A model generated the notes under the pieces. That model did no database searches, was not told the DNA's origin, and saw only the letters and a program-made list of their open reading frames with translations. The translations under genes were made by a program, and so were the position numbers. Positions 31,261 to 40,890 of a DNA stretch of 64,000 bases are shown here, piece by piece (the stretch's first letter is position 1; each line of letters opens with the position of its first letter). Origin of the DNA: Ichthyophis bannanicus. Taxonomy: Eukaryota > Chordata > Amphibia > Gymnophiona > Ichthyophiidae. The stretch lies in NCBI GenBank assembly GCA_033557465.1, contig CM066032.1, positions 57,014,955 to 57,078,954 on the forward strand, read 5' to 3'.

Positions 31261-31385
31261 GTTCTTATATATGAAACAAATCCATATATCATTGATGTGT
31301 ACGCAGTTTCTGGTCACACATCTGGCCAGTCCCCAGAAGCCCTGTAACTCATTGCAGAGGAACATTATAGATGTTGGTTTAAGGC
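31261..31385 (+). repeat. Segment shared with 49796-49900
   Basis: TGAAACAAATCCATATAT, ATTGATGTGTACGCAGTTTC and GGTCACACATCTGGCCA are found here and at 49796-49860. In both places the segment lies next to the arm sequence CAAAAAGTACTGGTCC-type, so it is part of the same larger repeat as the foldback. Confidence 0.7.
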
Positions 31386-32329
31386 TACAAAACTTCACAA
31401 TGCCTACTCCACAAAAACAAAAAGTACTGGTCCAAATCCTTCAATATTCATTTTCTTTCAACAATCACGTATATATATCAATGTTCAATCTACGTTGTTA
31501 AACACACAATACTGCACAGAAGGTCTCAGTAACCACGGCCCTACAGCACGCATACAACAGACTAAACTGTCATAATGCACAAGCCCTTATAACATCAATG
31601 ACCTTTCGTGCAGATCCCGACAAGCCACCCAAACACAATCAATGAGACAGCACTTAACTTCCAAAACCGTGCTTTGCGCCTCAAAGGGTGGCTGCCCTGC
31701 TCTCCATTCCCCGACATCTCAACTCAGAGCTCAAAAGCATTTCGCAAGCATCCTTGCTTCATCAGGGGAAAAGCAACTGTCCAATAAAACATATAACCAA
31801 CATGAAATACACAATCAATTAAAAACAACAGCACAAGCCAGCATACCCAACTCAGGCCCCGTACTCACCCCTATCCAAAGTTAGCAAGGCAAACAGCCAG
31901 TAGATTGTGGAGTTTTTGTTGGTTATATGTTTTTTGGAAAGTTCCTGTTTCCCTGATGAAGCAAGGATGCTTGTGAAACGCTTTTGAGCTCTGAGTTGAG
32001 GCGTCGGGGAATGGAGAGCAGGGCGGCCACCCTATGAGGCGCAAAGCATGGTTTTGAAAGTTAAGTGCTGTCTCATTGATTGTGTTTGGGTGGCTTGTCA
32101 GGATCTGCACGGAAGGCCATTGCTGTTATAAGGGCTTGTGCATTATGACAGTTTAGTCTGTTGTATGCGTGTTGTAAGCCCGTGGTTACTGAGACCTTCT
32201 GTGCAGTATTGTGTGTCTAACAACATAGAATGAACATAGATATATATACGTGATTGTTGAAAGATAATGAATATGGAAGGAATTGGAACAGTACTTTTTG
32301 TTTTTGTGGAGTGGGCATTGTGAAGTTGT
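31386..32329. mobile_element. Foldback element with ~420-bp inverted arms
   Basis: 31392-31818 and 31901-32329 are inverted copies with scattered differences, around a spacer of about 80 bp. The outer ends are CTTCACAATGCC and GGCATTGTGAAG. Each arm holds a CATCCTTGCTTCATCAGGG motif and its following CTCAAAAGCATTTCG block, and the inner arm ends carry AACATATAACCAAC. No ORF of note. The outer part of the left arm (31392-31470) also occurs at 49925-49985. The class is unknown; it is too symmetrical for two independent insertions unless these were identical at the time. Confidence 0.8.
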
Positions 32330-33028
32330 AATTCATTCCACTCTAAGAACGACCATATATATTTTGGTGTAAGGGTACATGCACCTGTTGTGGATGCACA
32401 GCTCTGGCACAACCCCAGATAGAGATACAGATATTAATAGGCCAGCAAGGTGTGGTGGGTCATGCTCATGTTGTAGTCAGCCACAACTGCCCTAATCACA
32501 GGAGGCCCTAGTCATGACCATAGAGGTATTGTATAACGCCAAGTGTCATGGTATTGGCGTCTGGCAAGGTGCACAGGGCCACCCACTATCCGCTGTATGT
32601 TAGGACACATCACCCATGCGTGGTAGGATATCATGGTGACATGGCGGGTGTGGTGGCTGATATGTGTAGGTCAGGCAAACACACATGTGTTTGCCCGACC
32701 ACACAGGGGGTTAGGGAGGACCTCCCATAAACACCATCATGCCCAAACCACACGTGGCATGGTGCTGCCATGTCATGCAAGGAGAGTGTAGGAACAGGGT
32801 ATGGTGTGTCCATGGTGTTATGCACAGTACATATATGTGTCACTGCACACATGGCCAGACCCACAGCCACACAGGCAGGTGGCACTGGCAACCGTTAGTA
32901 GAGGACACACTGAGCAGAGGAGCAGGAGCAGCATGATACTGTGCACAGAGATGTGTGATATGTGTTGGCCACCCATCAGAGATATAAGGTCATTAATGCA
33001 CCTCCCATTGCTTTCCCCCCCCCCTAGG
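32330..33028. other. Stretch without recognisable gene
   Basis: TG/CA-rich sequence resembling the unannotated DNA at 41-45 kb in composition, with a perfect 14-bp inverted pair GGGCAAACACATGT-like around 32674-32700 (AGGCAAACACACATG and CATGTGTTTGCCCG). It ends in a pyrimidine tract CTTTCCCCCCCCCCTAG that could be a splice acceptor for the following candidate exon. Confidence 0.4.
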
Positions 33029-33821
33029 TAGAGGATCTACGTAAAAAGGGACGTCAGTTGCGGCTGCACTGCCCAGAGGTCCTTGCCCACCTACAGAGGC
33101 GGGGAATTTCCCAACGTGGAGGTGAGTGTTGCGGCCTCTGCAGCTCTGTAAAAAACTGTCACAGTGGCCCACCAGCCTGTGTGCAGCCAAACTATGTACA
33201 TATGGTATGTGACTCACATAATAGTGTGCTAATGACTGTCATCCCCCACAGAGGAAGATCCTGCCGGTGAGTGCCCCTCCACATCGGGGCACACCATTTC
33301 ACGCCCCACTGCCCAATGCCTGATAGAAGAGGAGGAGGGGGCAATGGTGGTGGTGGAGGCTGACGAGGAGCAGGAGGATGCGGCAGAGGAGGAGGCGGCT
33401 GAGGCGGAGGAGGACAACGGAGAAATGAAGGGGGTGGGGGTGGAAGGGGAGGGTGAGTTTGTTTGTGTTATTTCGGGAGGTGAGGAGGAGGAGGGGAGTA
33501 TGAAGGGTGGTGAGGGTGGGTGGGAGGTGCCAGGGGGGGGGGGAGAGGGAGGTGGGAGATGTTGAGGTGGGGTAGGGTGGGCTGGAACACAGGACAGCAC
33601 AGAGAACTGTGGGTCCCTGCCAGCCACCGCATATGTGTGGCAATGTTACCCGTTTGTTTTTAGCTACGCTACCCATTGCCACATACAGGTCCAACGCACA
33701 TGTCACCACACAGACACCTGGCACCATGTGTGCATGTGGTGGCAAGTGCGTAATGGACCTGTATGTGGCAATGGATGGCATGGTGCAACACATGCGGGCC
33801 CAGGACCGCAACATCATGTGA
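33029..33821 (+). pseudogene. Candidate exons of a Harbinger Myb-like protein (weak)
   Basis: Three stretches bounded by plausible splice signals: 33029-33119 (after CCCCTAG, before GTGAGTG; VEDLRKKGRQLRLHC), about 33253-33455 (after CCCACAG; acidic, Glu-rich, AEEEAAEAEEDNGEM) and about 33664-33821 (after TTTTTAG; YVAMDGMVQHMRAQDRNIM then a stop). The order of basic segment, acidic segment and C-terminal helix resembles the Myb/SANT-like partner protein of PIF/Harbinger transposons such as the one at 36356-38430. No Myb helix triplet is visible here, so this is a suggestion only. The Glu codon run is purine-rich low-complexity DNA. Confidence 0.3.
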
Positions 33822-34029
33822 CTGGCAGGTTCCATTCAGTGGATGGCTGCCGAGCTGCAGTGTGTGGGGGGTAGGGGCGCTGCATCTCGACAACCATTCA
33901 CTGATGGGTGTCCCAGGAGCATGTGATGACCCCTGTGACGCCCACACATGTGCCCTGTGCTGTCCTGTGTTCCGGGACCCAACATGTGGGCGGTATTACC
34001 CCTCCATCCCCTTTACCCAACAGCTGTGT

Positions 34030-34130
34030 ACAGCTGACCTAGACTGTCCACTGTTGGAAACAGGACACTGGGCTTGATGGTCCTTGGTTTGACCCAGTAT
34101 GGCATATCCTATGTTATTATCTTCGTATGG
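34030..34130 (+). repeat. CR1 3' end fragment (about 100 bp)
   Basis: CACTGTTGGAAACAGGACAC, GGGCTTGATGGTCCTTGG and ACCCAGTATGGCATATCC followed by a degraded TATGTTATTATC tail. The tail shows that it is an extremely 5'-truncated CR1 insertion. Confidence 0.8.
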
Positions 34131-34461
34131 TGCTATGTTCCTGTACCCTTTAATATTAACTTGCGAATACAGTTTGGTTACTACATCACAATGGTCATGT
34201 GTCTCCCTTACAGACAGACTGTGAACGTAAGCATGGGACATGTGTGTAGATCACTATGTGTATGCATGGTAGACATGGGTATCATATATGGACCGTCTCC
34301 ACACGCAGCTGTGGGGACTGCCCATGTGCATAGGCGTCTGTATCCCATGGTGCCCCTGTGATGTGCCAAAGTGTAGTGTGTCCCAAAACCTATGGTCACA
34401 TGCATGCTGCCTGTGATGTGTGGGCACCATATCTGATGCAACATGCTCGTAGGAGAATACT

Positions 34462-35735
34462 TGCAACATAGTCAAAGCTGTTTATTTCAAAATCCATTCA
34501 CTCAGGCATCTGCGATCCCTACTGGATCCAGATGACTTCCGGACCATATATCAAGCATTAATCCTCCCTCATTTTGACTTTGCTAATTCCATTTTACAAG
34601 GTCTCCCTCAATCTACTCTGAACCTGTTACAACTGGCCATGAATGCTGCAGCAAGAGTCCTCCATGGAGCCTCCAGAAGTGACCATGTCATCCTATTCTA
34701 AAACAGCTTCATTGGCTACCAATACACAGTAGGATTATTTTCAAAACTTTACTCCTCTCATTCAAGGCCATCAATCGCCTCTCCTCTACTGCACTTACTG
34801 AGCTTATCCACACAGTGCCCCCCAACAGATCCAGAAGGTCAACAGCCCTAAATCTCCTAATAACCCCGAAGACCTTGACTAAATGCAATAATACAACGGC
34901 AAATAGGGCTTTCAGTCTTTACGTCCCTAAATCCTGGAATGCACTACCACCAGACATTCGAGCTATTGTAGACCTAACTCAATTCAGGAAGGCAATCAAA
35001 CTTCACCTCTTCCTCCAATTCTACCCAGCCAGCAATGAATCTAAGTAACCCCACCTAAGAAAACACTCATTCTTAGTGTTCTTATAGTCCCAACCACTGT
35101 TCCCTCTAAGCTGTGCGCGTGTGCGCGCGCACACATCTTGCCGAGCGAGCGCACATACTTTACAACAGAGCGCACAAAAATTACGGTTCTGATTCTGATA
35201 GAAAACAACACAGACGTCTTAAAATTTAAAAGTTGTTGTGTATTTATGGTTTTCACATATTCTACAATATTTTCTAGTGCAATCAATGTGGTGTACATAC
35301 TGTATTCTGATGTGTAGTCAAATTTTAAAGTATTTAACTCCGAGTGTCGTTATGTGGTGCACAAAAATTTAACCTTCCTTCAAAAGCTGCACAGCTGATA
35401 TTTTATGCGCACACAGCCTTCAGAAACTTAGAGGGAACATTGGTCCCAACCTCCTTCCTACAGATCAGGCACATACCATCTTAAAGTAATCATTGTATTT
35501 CATATAGCTCTTTGTAATTATTATTTCATGTATATAGTTTAACCCGGTTATTGTAATGATTTTCTCATGTATATAGTTCAACCCTGTTAGCCAAGTTGGT
35601 ACTCCTGTTCCATGTAAAGCCAAACAGATTGTTATATTGGTCGTATTGTTATATTGTAAACCGCGCTGATACCAAATAGTGAGGTATATAAGCAACTGTA
35701 ATAAATAAATAAATAAATAATAAATAAATAAATAC
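34462..35735 (+). pseudogene. L2-D: 5'-truncated L2 (C-terminus and 3' UTR)
   Basis: Plus-strand C-terminal ORF2 codons: KAVYFKIHSLRHLRSLLD, YQALILPHFDFANS, ASRSDHVI, then a frame break near 34693, and after it VPPNRSRRSTALNLLI, FSLYVPKSWNALPPDI and KLHLFLQFYPASN. These align codon for codon with L2-A, a close relative. The 3' UTR is interrupted by a hAT-type MITE (35095-35442) and ends with AACCGCGCTGATACCAAATA and AATAAATAAATAAATAA. RT catalytic motifs are lost. Confidence 0.85.
35095..35442. mobile_element. hAT-type MITE with 8-bp target duplication
   Basis: The ends CACTGTTCCCTCTAAG and CAATGTTCCCTCTAAG (right end read inward) are near-perfect 16-bp terminal inverted repeats. They are flanked by the identical octamer GTCCCAAC at 35087-35094 and 35443-35450. 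An 8-bp duplication with a CA-starting terminal repeat is the signature of hAT transposons. The 348-bp interior is AT-rich with alternating GTGCGCGCGCAC near the left end and has no ORF. It sits in the 3' UTR of an L2, so it inserted after that LINE. Confidence 0.9.
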
Positions 35736-36355
35736 TGGGGATGGCCAGCAGCAGGTATGTGGCAGGAAGGATGAGATGGACCGCTGTACCCAGGAGCTGC
35801 CTAAGGGGATAGCTGGTGAGGCCAAGACAGGTGGATGTTGGTCTGGATGAAGAGCAGAGGCTCACTACAGGCGCAGGGGGAAAGTAAACAACAGACTGTA
35901 GCTAGTTACCTATGTCTGCCTGTGTCCCACACAAACATCTACAGCTAAACAGCCACGTAGGCTCTGGTGTGGGTCAGAAGGAATGTCACACATGTGGGTG
36001 GGGCCCTCGAGATGATATGGGGTGTGAGAGACTGACTGATTCGTAAAACATACATGTACCACCATATAAATATTACTGACTAACTGGAGAGGTAGGATAT
36101 ACCCCCACGCCTAGGTAGAAGGGTACACACATGGCATGGTCCCTGGCACAGAGGGCATGGTATAAGGTCTGTGCATTGATTGGTGGTTGTGTATACACCA
36201 CACCCCTAAGGGAGCTGGGGAGGCACATGTGACCATGTTGACAATATGGGGGACAGGGTACTCAGGGGAGTACAGTGTAAAACACCAGAAATGGACACAT
36301 AGGTGTTGTCAGGTTTTTTCAAGTTTATTATCACACAGTGACCCAATCCCCCCAA

Positions 36356-38430
36356 TCAGGACCTGCGTGGGTGCCCACGGCCACGGCGCCCACAGCCCAT
36401 GCTACCCCATTCCTGTGGTTCTTCTGCTGCTACCTCTGGGGCTGTGGCTGGCTGATGCGACCGCCCAGCCATGGCCTCCTGGGCATCTGCAATATGCAGT
36501 AGCACCGCTGCCGTCACCTGAGCTGTGGCATTCATCCAGCCCATCCTCTCCTGAATGCCCAGCAGAACCTGACGAGTGGCTGTGGGTGAGACACAAGATA
36601 ATGTGTGAGACATGTGTTGCCCCCCCCCCATGTGACTCCTGCAAATGTACGGCGTATCCCAACAGACCAGTCCGCAGACCACTCATGTATGCGACGTCTA
36701 GCAACGTGGTACCATGTTTACATCTGTGTGTCCCATGATCCATCCACAGGCCAGGAAATGAGTCTGCTGAGGGCCGTGGTGATCACAGATCTGACACATG
36801 GTACCGTGTTGAACTTCAGTGTGTCACTGCTGTATCTGTGCACTGGTTGTATGGGATAGGTTGGATAATGTGGGACTTGATGGCACACAGATAGATATCT
36901 GGGGGGCACTGATCACTCTAAACCTGATGCACAGTACTGAGTACCCAGACTATCTTTGCTACAAACCACTACCCAGGGAGAGGGGTCCGAACAGGTAAGC
37001 TGTATAGGTAATCCGGGGTAGGTGTGTACCAATGTATTTCTCCATGGGTATTTTGTGGTGAGTAGTAGGCAGATGTATGGGCTCATTAGCATTATGACAC
37101 CAGATGGCACATGATACAAGGGGGGAAGTACACATGGCACCCACCCCCACTACACATACCGACCTATGTGCTGTGGTGTCATAATATTAGGAGGCCCATG
37201 GAATCTCATTGTGGATGTGCCGTCAACCACCAGGGGGCTTGTTGTGCATTCTGTTACCCACCTTCCACATCTTGCTTTGCAGAGGCAGTATGAGCCCGCA
37301 GCTCTGCTAGGATGATATCCATGCTTGTGTGATGGGTGCTTGATGGTCCTGGTGCATATATCGTGTGGGGACTCTCCTCCGATGCTGCATCTTCCACAGC
37401 CCATGTGCTGGTGTCACTGGCCCCCACTTGTGCATTGTCATTCTCCGCCCAGTCCTCTACCTCAGGAAGCACCAAGTTTCCTGGGGTCTCGGCGCCAGTG
37501 CTGTCCACGTCCCCGGACTCGGCGGCCTCTGACCCCTCTGAATCCCCTGGTGCCGGCACATCCCCCTCCTCATATGCCCCCATGGCCTGGATGTCACCAG
37601 GGGAGTAGAAGAAGGTACGCAGCAAGGATGATTTAGCATAGGTATCATAACTACACCTGTGCAGTGCTGTAAAATGTCCAGGACTGTGGCTGTCGTGCAA
37701 GCAGCCCCAGGTACCTGTCACACCCACCCTGTACTTACACAGCCATGTTCTTCTCAATATGTGGACCCCAGTTGCCTGTGTTAGGGCATATGTGTTCCCA
37801 GGACATAGCCCCCCCCCTCCCCTTCCCGTCCATGGCAGGCATATGCTAGGCCATGTGGTTTACATGTGCAGCATATCTCTGACCTACCTGCCTGTGGATG
37901 AGCGGTGTCCAGCGCTTCCGGCAGCCCTAGCAAGTAGACGGGGCCCAGACGGTCTGCCAGTTCCTGCTCCAGGGGTGTCAGAGTTTGTGCAAAGGGACCA
38001 CTCCCTCCGGTGCCCATGGCATGCTGCCTCTCTGCCACCATGTGGATACGGACACCCGCTTTATGTCATTAAACCTTTTCCTAAGGATATCAAGGTCCCT
38101 GGATGTCCCCCCTGACTGTGCTACGGCCTCCTGGATCTCCCCCCACTCTTGTATCCGTGTGCCCACAGTGGTGCTTGTGCTCAGGTGGCTGTACAGCACA
38201 TCATATCTCTCCAGAACACTGGCCAGCAGGATGTGGTTCTCCTGTTGGCTGAACCTAACAGCTCTCCTCCTTTCTGCAGATGGCACAGGTATGCACATTC
38301 ATTTGGCACTTGGTGCCCCTGTGTGGGCTGAGACACACCCGATGGGCCTGCAGCCACCACCACAGACCCAACACTCCCTGCCGGCTCTGGGTCCTGCTGA
38401 ACAGGTGCCCCCCCCCCCTCCTCCACTCCT
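36356..38430 (-). CDS. Myb/SANT-like protein of a PIF/Harbinger transposon (spliced, with frame breaks)
   Basis: Partner protein of the transposase; in this superfamily it binds the transposon ends and helps nuclear import (family knowledge). On the minus strand the N-terminal part (from about 38430, MAGVEEGGGAPVQQDPE) leads into ERRRAVRFSQQENHILL, ERYDVLYSH, IQEWGEIQEAV and LDILRKRFNDIKR (38290-38040), a Myb/SANT-like helix set. After a frame break near 38040 it continues FAQTLTPLEQELADRLGPV to a donor CAG|GTAGGT at 37888. Exon 2 (about 37586-37262) is acidic (EDWAENDNAQV). The intron 36580-37261 joins GAA G to CC ACT in phase, giving DVEATRQ. Exon 3 (36579-36356) reads VLLGIQERMGWMN and ends with a basic tail GCGRRGRGHPRR and TGA. 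Intron 1 phase is uncertain. Confidence 0.7.
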
Positions 38431-38627
38431 GCCATGTCCTGTCTCTCACTCTCCCTTCCCTCTGTGCCCTCTCCCTCCCTGTCACACATACCTGCTCCTT
38501 TGCCCCTTAGCTCCACCTCACACCTGCTTCTGTCCCCACCTCTCCTCTCCCTGCTGTCTGTTCCTCAGCTCAGCTCGTGTCTCTCTCACCTGCTCCTCGC
38601 CTCACCTCCTCACTCTCTCCCCTGCTT

Positions 38628-39236
38628 AGCCACACACCTCTCCATGCCAAACCTCCCTCTGACACTCTCCACCACCACTCACAGACCAATACACTTTCCA
38701 AAACACACCTGCTCCTGACTCTCTCCTCGCTTCTCCGACAACACACGCCTTTTTTCCCTCACCTACACAAACCCCTCAACGTGATCCAGGTTTGCAGGTG
38801 TATTTATAGGTTTTTTTACATTACGCGCATTGCACATGCGCAGTTGTGCAAGCGCGGTGGCTGCATGCGTTTCGCATGCACAGTTACATGAGCGCAGCGG
38901 CTGCGTGCATTGCGCATGTGCCTCACAGACACGGGAGGTACGCGCACATGACAGCGCATGTGTAACATGGTGTCCCGCGCACGCACCTTCCATATCTCTG
39001 TGGCGCATGCAACTGCGCAGGTGCAACGCGCACAACGTTAAAAAAACCATATAAATGCACCTGCACACCTGGTTCACTGTGAGGGGTTTGTGTAGGCGAG
39101 GGAGAAAAGGCGTGCGGTGTCAGTGAAGGAAGGAGAGAGTCAGAAGCAGGTGTATTGTGGAGTGTGGCTGGGTTTGTGAGTGGTGGTTGTATTGTGTGGC
39201 TGTGTTTGTGTGTGGTGTGAAAGGTGTGTGGCTTGT
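38628..39236. promoter_or_regulatory. Palindromic bidirectional promoter of the Harbinger element
   Basis: 38628-38855 and 39015-39236 are inverted copies (for example AGCCACACACC at the outside, ACACACCTGCTCCTGACTC against CACCTGCTTCTGACTC, CACGCC then CCCTC-rich, ACACAAACCCCTCA). TATA boxes lie symmetrically: CCTATAAATA on the minus strand at 38801-38810 facing the Myb-like gene, and TATAAAT at 39050-39056 facing the transposase. The spacer of about 160 bp is CpG-rich with repeated GCATGCGCAG/CTGCGCAGG-type motifs that resemble NRF1-like sites (inference). Transcripts would start about 30 bp outside each TATA box, within the arms, so the two mRNAs would share similar leaders. Confidence 0.75.
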
Positions 39237-39293
39237 TTAGTAAAGTGAGTGTCTGTGTTTGAGTGAGTTAGAGGAGTTGGACGGGTGGAGTTT

Positions 39294-40890
39294 ATGGCGG
39301 CCTTTTTGGTTGCTGCATCTGCAGTGGGAGGTGAGCAGGCTCTGCGGTTGCCTGATGGGGGAGATGGTGTCTATGGGGCTAAGGCACAGGGCATGGGTGT
39401 CATCCTACTGCAAAACAGACCTGCAGCTGTGGGGGCAGGCCAGGCAGGGGCTGTGCTGGCACGGTGCAGGAGGCGTGCTGAGGTGCAGGCTCACCAGCCT
39501 CGCCTCTACAGGCCCAGGGCCCAACTCCAGGGCATGTGTGAGAATCAGGTCATCTCCCTCTACCGCCTGAGCATGGGGACTATTAGGGAGCTCTATGAGG
39601 ATCTAAGACCTGACCTTGAGCCCCTGACTGATCGGTCACATGCCATACCGGGTTTGGTTAAGCTCCTTGGTGCCCTACATTTCTTTGCCTCTGGCTGTTT
39701 CCAGTCATCTGTGGCCACAGTGGGTGGCATGAGCCGCCCCACCTTCTAACGCTGTCTCCACCAAGTACCGCGTGTCATGGTCAGCCGGCTGGGGAATTAC
39801 ATTGCCATTCCCCACACTAGGGAACAGTGGAGGACCCTGAACCAGGCCTTTGAGGCATTAGACGGGATACCACACGTGATGGGAGCTATTGATTGCACAC
39901 ATGTTGCCCTGGTCCCGCCTAGAGACAGGGAGGTAGTGTTCCGCAACCGCAAACACTATCATTCCCTGAATGTTCAGGTTGTACATGATGCAAATATGCA
40001 TATTCTGAATGTGGTCCCTAGGTTTTCAGGGTCCACCCATGACTCCTATATCCTGCATCACTCGGCACTATTCAGACAATTCGAGGCTGGACAGTATGAG
40101 GACTGTATATTGCTGGGTGTGTATTTCTCATTTCTGACATGCACATGGTGTTCATGTGACTAACCGTATGTGCAACTATCTGTCTTGGAGGTGTATCCCT
40201 CGTTGTGTGTGTGTGTCATCTGTCTGTGTGTGATATAAGTGTGGGGGGGGGTTGGTACCCTCCAACTTCACCTTGCTATGGTGCTGTGTGATGATGGTTG
40301 AATGGATGCTAGCATTTGTGTCGTGGTTACAGATTATGTTGTTTTCAATCCATACACCTTGTGTGTTTGAACTTCACACGCTGATGCATAGTTGTGATGT
40401 CATATGTTTATGTCAGGATGTGTTATGCATTTGTTTTGCACGTATATACCTGTGTCCATTTGAGTGGACATGAGCTTCTGCTTTAACATTCCACATTTAT
40501 TTCTGCAGGTGATGCAGGATATGGGTGTCGCCCCTCGTTGTTGACCCCCGTGCGTCAACCACGGACACATGCAGAGCAGAGGTACAATGAGGCCCATACC
40601 TCCAGCCGCACTGTCATAGAGTGCACCTTTGGCGTTCTAAAGAGTCGCTTCAGGTGTCTGGATAGGCGGGGCCTTACAATACAAACCACAGACTATGGCA
40701 GAGATCATTATAGCCTGTTGCATCCTGCACAACATTGCTCTCAGGCACCATATCCCTGTCGAAATTAATGAGGATCTGGAGGATGATCCTACGTGCCCTA
40801 CTGCACGTGCCCATGGTGACACACGTGAGGGCACAGCAGTCAGGTGCCAGATGATTGCAGAGCTCTTCTCATGTAAGTATTGAATATGTT
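39294..40890 (+). pseudogene. PIF/Harbinger DDE transposase (HARBI1-like), one stop and one frameshift
   Basis: Starts at ATG 39294 (MAAFLVAASAVGG). The N-terminal helical region has LYRLSMGTIRELYEDLRPDL and LLGALHFFASGCFQSSVA. The catalytic core has MGAIDCTHVALVPP (first Asp, codon 39891), FSGSTHDSYILHHS (second Asp, 40041) and, after an intron, SSRTVIECTFGVLKSRFR (Glu, 40618). The intron is 40117-40508 (G|GTGTGTAT ... TTTCTGCAG|GT) and restores LLGDAGYGCRPSLLTP. Breaks: TAA at 39747-39749 after SRPTF, same frame continuing, and a one-base shift near 40693 before MAEIIIACCILHNIAL. All three catalytic residues survive, so the copy is recently inactivated. Family length is about 350 residues; this has an N-terminal extension. 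Confidence 0.88.

Noticed and set aside
33299..33835. Minus-strand Ser/Pro-rich ORF
   Set aside because: Antisense of the purine-rich Glu-coding stretch; low complexity.
36187..36738. Plus-strand 183-codon ORF
   Set aside because: Antisense to exon 3 of the Myb-like gene, whose frame is supported by splice phase and a terminal stop.
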